The notes under the pieces were generated by a model, which worked only from the letters and a program-made list of their open reading frames with translations, did no database searches and was not told where the DNA came from. Below are positions 60,842-64,000 of a DNA stretch of 64,000 bases, in pieces. The position numbers were made by a program, and so were the translations under genes. The DNA is taken from contig NZ_CP079818.1 in assembly GCF_019334725.1 (NCBI RefSeq), positions 1,426,001-1,490,000 on the forward strand. The letters are read 5' to 3'. This DNA comes from Neisseria perflava. Lineage in GTDB: Bacteria; Pseudomonadota; Gammaproteobacteria; Burkholderiales; Neisseriaceae. Each line of letters begins with the position of its first letter. Position 1 is the first letter of the stretch.

Positions 60842-60890
60842 AAAAGGTCGTCTGAAAACCTAAATTTGGTTTTTCAGACGACCTTTTTTC
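60842..60890 (+). terminator. DUS-pair terminator after the carbonic anhydrase gene
   Basis: AAAAGGTCGTCTGAAAA and TTTTCAGACGACCTTTTTT with an A/T loop; strong hairpin with a T tail. Confidence 0.8.
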
Positions 60891-60947
60891 GCTCTTCATC
60901 ACAATATTTCCTGAACAAAGTCATCTGCTTGAGTTTCAACTCAAGTC

Positions 60948-61000
60948 GAGACCTTTGCAAAATTCCCATGAAAAGATTTGGGGAATTTTGCAAAGGTCTC
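60948..61000. mobile_element. 53-bp palindrome made of two IS1106-like ends (MITE-like)
   Basis: GAGACCTTTGCAAAATTCCC at 60948 faces GGGAATTTTGCAAAGGTCTC ending at 61000, with only about 13 bp between them. Both arms equal the left terminal repeat of the IS1106-like elements (26428 and 50530), so this is an element with two identical ends and no transposase, or a scar from a double-end event. Confidence 0.7.
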
Positions 61001-61139
61001 ACAAAGTTCCTACAGAACTAAAATGTAAAGGGCAACCTGCACTCGCATCTATCAATGTAAAGGCTGCTTTGTTTTCAGCCTGTCTGAAACGATCAAAAAA
61101 CAGTATGATTTGTCTGTTTTATGTTTGGAGGAGTCATCC

Positions 61140-61556
61140 ATGATCGCAGCTACCATCACGATCCAAGACCAAAATCTCGCCGGCAAAGTATTGCATGAGC
61201 TGTTTTTAAAATTTAGAACCAAGCACATCAGCGCGGCGGATCTGATTGCCGAACGCGTGCGGCAGGAAGTTGCAGCCTACAACAACCGCGCCGCCGATGT
61301 CCTCTTACGCCACAGCCTCGTTATCCCCACCGATCTCGGCGACATCGTGATTCGGGAAACGCACGGCAAAAAAGGCACGCACCCGCAACCTGTGGACGTG
61401 GAAAAGCAAATCGCCGTCGCTTTGAAAGCTTTTGAGCAAAATTCGTTTTTCATCCTTGCCGACAATCGCCAACTGGAAACGCTGGACGATATGGTGTGCC
61501 TGCATGACGGGCTGGTCGTCAATTTCATCAAACTCACGCCGCTAGTAGGCGGATAA
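61140..61556 (+). CDS. Hypothetical protein beside the DUF4132-like gene
   Basis: 138 aa from the ATG at 61140, with a strong GGAGGAG ribosome-binding site; an earlier frame start at 61110 is less likely. Soluble, mixed alpha/beta: MIAATITIQDQNLAGKVLHE, KHISAADLIAERVRQEVAAY, QPVDVEKQIAVALKAFEQNS and NRQLETLDDMVCLHDGLVVN. The last segment (feature-detection-like ILADNRQLETLDDMV) and the linkage to a DUF4132 gene recur in my memory, but I cannot name a function. It is likely co-transcribed with the next gene. Confidence 0.75.
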   Translation: MIAATITIQDQNLAGKVLHELFLKFRTKHISAADLIAERVRQEVAAYNNRAADVLLRHSLVIPTDLGDIVIRETHGKKGTHPQPVDVEKQIAVALKAFEQNSFFILADNRQLETLDDMVCLHDGLVVNFIKLTPLVGG

Positions 61557-61702
61557 GCAGCCTGAAAACCGCCGCGCAACGCTACCTCACCTTTGTAGAA
61601 GATGCCCCATACAGCCTGAATAGTGCGGACAAGAAAACCCTTACCGACGTTATCCACCTTTGCAGCGAAATAACCAACACATTGATACGCAAGGACAGTC
61701 CT

Positions 61703-64000
61703 ATGAGCCAAAACCAAACCGTGCAGATTTCCGACAGCCACCGTGCCAAGTTCAATCAGCTTCTCAACACACTGGAAAAAGAATGGCTCCAAAGCCGTTC
61801 ACACGAATACGACACGATAAACCTGAAGCTCTGCCCTAGTTTTGCCGAAGTGGAGAAAGCCGCACCCGGATACCGCGTCGATTTGCTGATCCACTGCATT
61901 GATTTGATACGCGGCTGGGGACGAAATAAAATTTTTAAAAATATGGGCGAGGACAGGATACACAATTACGGCACCATCCGTGTAGCGGTAGCGATGGCTC
62001 TGGCGCGTAAAACGTTGCCGATGACGGAGCAGGATGTGCAGCATATTTTTGCCGCCATGCTGGACGATAACGGGCTGTCCGAGCAGGAGGCAGATTACTA
62101 TCCGCTCAAATATCTGATAAACCAGATCAAAAAACAGTTTCCCAATCCGAGCAAAACGCTTTCAGACGGCCTGAAAAACGCCTGCGACCGTTACCGCGTC
62201 TTTGCGGAAAACCTATGGGACAAGAAAGCCGCTACCGCCAACCTTGCCGCCCTGGCAGAACTGGCAGGCAGTTCCGCCGAAGCCTGCTTCCCCGCCCAAG
62301 ATGACGAGTTTGCCCGATACGCCAATCCGCAACTTGCTGCTCTGCCACCGGAACAGCAGGACATATGGAGCAAAATCATTGCGCTTGCCCTATCCGCCAA
62401 TGCAGGCAAGCCAAGCGAAAAATACCTGAAAGAATCCAAAACGCTGATCGACGCGTTGGGTGCGGACAGGTTCAAAAAAATGCTGTACGGCTGGATAGAA
62501 TTTGTCTGCAACAGCGAAGTGCAGACCGAAACCGTCATCCACGGAGAATACAGTTACAGCACCCATGTCCTACCTGTTTGCAGCGTCAACCAGACCGTGC
62601 TCAAAGGGCTGGTGTGGATGTGCAGCCATTTCCACGACAGCGCCACCCTGTCCACTCTTACCCAACTTGCGCTGCATTCATACGACAAAATCCCCAATCT
62701 CGGCGCGCGCTATGCTTCCGTGGGCAACGCCTGTTTCTATGCGCTGTTCCGCTCCAAAGGGCTGGACGGCATCGCCTGCCTTTCGCGCCTGCGCCTGCGG
62801 ATTAAGTTCAGCAATGTGCAAAGCGCGATTGCCAAATATTTGGACGAAGCCGCTGCGCAGCGGGGTGTATCCCGCAACGAAATCGAAGACATGGCGGTGG
62901 ACAGCTTCGGCTTGCAGGAAGGCTGCCGCGACTATGACTTCGGCGGCTACACCTGCCGTCTGGCGGTAACGGGCGTAGGCAAGTCCGAACTGCGCTGGTT
63001 CAAACCCGACGGCTCGCCGCAGAAAACCGTACCCGCCTTCGTGAAAACCGACCATGCCGACAAACTGAAAAAGCTCAAAGCCACACAAAAAAACCTCAAC
63101 ACCACGCTCACCGCCCAACGCGACCGCTTGGACCAAATGATGCGCTCCGAACACCGCGTACCGCTGGAACACGCCGAACAGTATTACTGGCAGCACGGAC
63201 TGATGTCCTGCCTCACGCGTCCGCTAATATGGCAGTTTTTCCGCGACGAAAACGATACGCAGGGTCGCGCTGCACTGTGGTTAGACGGAACATGGGTGGA
63301 CGAAACGGGCGCACAAACCGATGTTTCAGACTGCCTGCAAGTCAGCTTGTGGCATCCCGCGCTTGCCACGCAGCAAAGCATCGCCCAGTGGCGTCAACTG
63401 CTGCTGGACAAAGAAATCCGCCAGCCGTTGAAACAGGCATACCGTGAAATCTATCTGCTCACCGAAGCCGAAATCAACACCAAAACATACAGCAACCGCT
63501 TTGCCGCCCACATCCTGAAACAACACCAATATATGACGCTTGCCAAAGGACGCGGCTGGAGGGGCTCGCTGGCCGGTGCGTGGGACGGTAGCGACGACGC
63601 AACCGTATCGTTGGATTTGCCCGAATACAACCTACGCGCCGAATTTTGGACAAACGCGGTGGATAGCGAAGAAGCATGGACGGAAAGCGGTATCTGGCAG
63701 TATGTCAGTACCGACCAAGTGCGCTTTCACCGGTTGGACGACGATTACCATGCCACTGTGCTGGACTTAATTGATATTCCGCCGCGCGTGTTTTCCGAAG
63801 TGTTGCGCGACGTGGATTTGTTTGTGGGCGTGGCCAGCGTAGGTAATGACCCGACCTGGGAAGACAACGGTGGAGAGGCACGTTTTTACAGCTACTGGCA
63901 AAGCTATTCCTTCGGTGACTTGGGCGAAGTCGCCAAAACCCGCAAAGCCGTATTGGAAACCCTGCTGCCGCGCCTGAAAATTGCCAAGGTTGCCCACATA
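61703..64000 (+). CDS. DUF4132-like (MolR-related) large protein, truncated by the window edge
   Basis: At least 766 codons, open to the end of the window. The ATG at 61703 follows AAGGACAGT; the frame is open upstream to about 61561 without a better start. The N-terminal part is helical (LLIHCIDLIRGWGRNKIFKN, ATLSTLTQLALHSYDKIPNL, ARYASVGNACFYALFRSKGL), followed by FGGYTCRLAVTGVGKSELRW with PQKTVPAFVKTDHADKLKKL, and a C-terminal part with QFFRDENDTQGRAALWLDGT. This matches the DUF4132 family, related to E. coli MolR/YehI. Function unknown; such proteins have been tied to predation or toxin-like operons, which I cannot test here. Confidence 0.75.
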   Translation, partial: MSQNQTVQISDSHRAKFNQLLNTLEKEWLQSRSHEYDTINLKLCPSFAEVEKAAPGYRVDLLIHCIDLIRGWGRNKIFKNMGEDRIHNYGTIRVAVAMALARKTLPMTEQDVQHIFAAMLDDNGLSEQEADYYPLKYLINQIKKQFPNPSKTLSDGLKNACDRYRVFAENLWDKKAATANLAALAELAGSSAEACFPAQDDEFARYANPQLAALPPEQQDIWSKIIALALSANAGKPSEKYLKESKTLIDALGADRFKKMLYGWIEFVCNSEVQTETVIHGEYSYSTHVLPVCSVNQTVLKGLVWMCSHFHDSATLSTLTQLALHSYDKIPNLGARYASVGNACFYALFRSKGLDGIACLSRLRLRIKFSNVQSAIAKYLDEAAAQRGVSRNEIEDMAVDSFGLQEGCRDYDFGGYTCRLAVTGVGKSELRWFKPDGSPQKTVPAFVKTDHADKLKKLKATQKNLNTTLTAQRDRLDQMMRSEHRVPLEHAEQYYWQHGLMSCLTRPLIWQFFRDENDTQGRAALWLDGTWVDETGAQTDVSDCLQVSLWHPALATQQSIAQWRQLLLDKEIRQPLKQAYREIYLLTEAEINTKTYSNRFAAHILKQHQYMTLAKGRGWRGSLAGAWDGSDDATVSLDLPEYNLRAEFWTNAVDSEEAWTESGIWQYVSTDQVRFHRLDDDYHATVLDLIDIPPRVFSEVLRDVDLFVGVASVGNDPTWEDNGGEARFYSYWQSYSFGDLGEVAKTRKAVLETLLPRLKIAKVAHI

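Noticed and set aside
1..64000. rRNA, tRNA and riboswitch genes
   Set aside because: No sequence resembling rRNA, a tRNA cloverleaf with the GTTCGA-type arm in context, or a known riboswitch was recognised; a covariance-model scan would be needed to be certain.

Overview
The window is chromosomal DNA of a commensal Neisseria, probably close to the subflava/flavescens/mucosa group. The main evidence is the very dense DNA uptake sequence (DUS), mostly in the AGGCCGTCTGAA dialect with some AGGTCGTCTGAA copies, often paired as terminator hairpins. A Correia element, IS1106-like insertion sequences and Neisseria-type gene neighbourhoods agree with this. Species is not decided.

Layout. 1-9.2 kb: housekeeping genes (nrdA with NrdR boxes, queH, a patatin lipoprotein, recO-pdxJ-acpS, a Nudix hydrolase and a small membrane protein). 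9.2-17.8 kb: a possible small-peptide transcription unit, then the propionate (2-methylcitrate) cluster prpB-prpC-acnD-prpF-ackA. 17.8-23.9 kb: purM, a PerM-like permease, a methylthioinosine phosphorylase, hom and small unknown genes. 23.96 kb: a near-canonical XerCD dif site directly followed by parA-parB, an IS1106-like element and a very large AT-rich protein (1346 aa: HigA-like HTH, possible nuclease domain, long helical C-terminus). This looks like the stump of a dif-integrated island and is the best candidate for an undescribed, possibly defensive, system. 32-38 kb: rhodanese, SDR, AraC regulator and betaine ABC transporter genes, with two Haemophilus-type uptake signals that suggest transfer from Pasteurellaceae. 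38.6-44.2 kb: the NAD synthesis locus nadC, nadQ-like regulator, nadA and nadB, with a palindromic operator between nadQ and nadA. A Correia element next to nadC is split by an inserted toxin-tail/immunity pair.

44.2-59.8 kb is a graveyard or reservoir of contact-dependent inhibition (TpsA/CdiA-type) cassettes, all on the minus strand. Eight toxin C-terminus/immunity pairs plus one extra immunity remnant alternate with FHA-like fragments and a recurring boundary repeat. Several are interrupted by an IS, homopolymer frameshifts or loss of the start codon. No intact tpsA or tpsB is in view. A plasmid RepA fragment with a Kingella-type DUS lies in the middle. 60-64 kb: an alpha carbonic anhydrase, a 53-bp palindrome built from IS1106-like ends, a 138-aa unknown protein and a DUF4132-like protein running off the window.

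No rRNA, tRNA or CRISPR array was recognised. All family assignments come from reading the sequence, without database searches.
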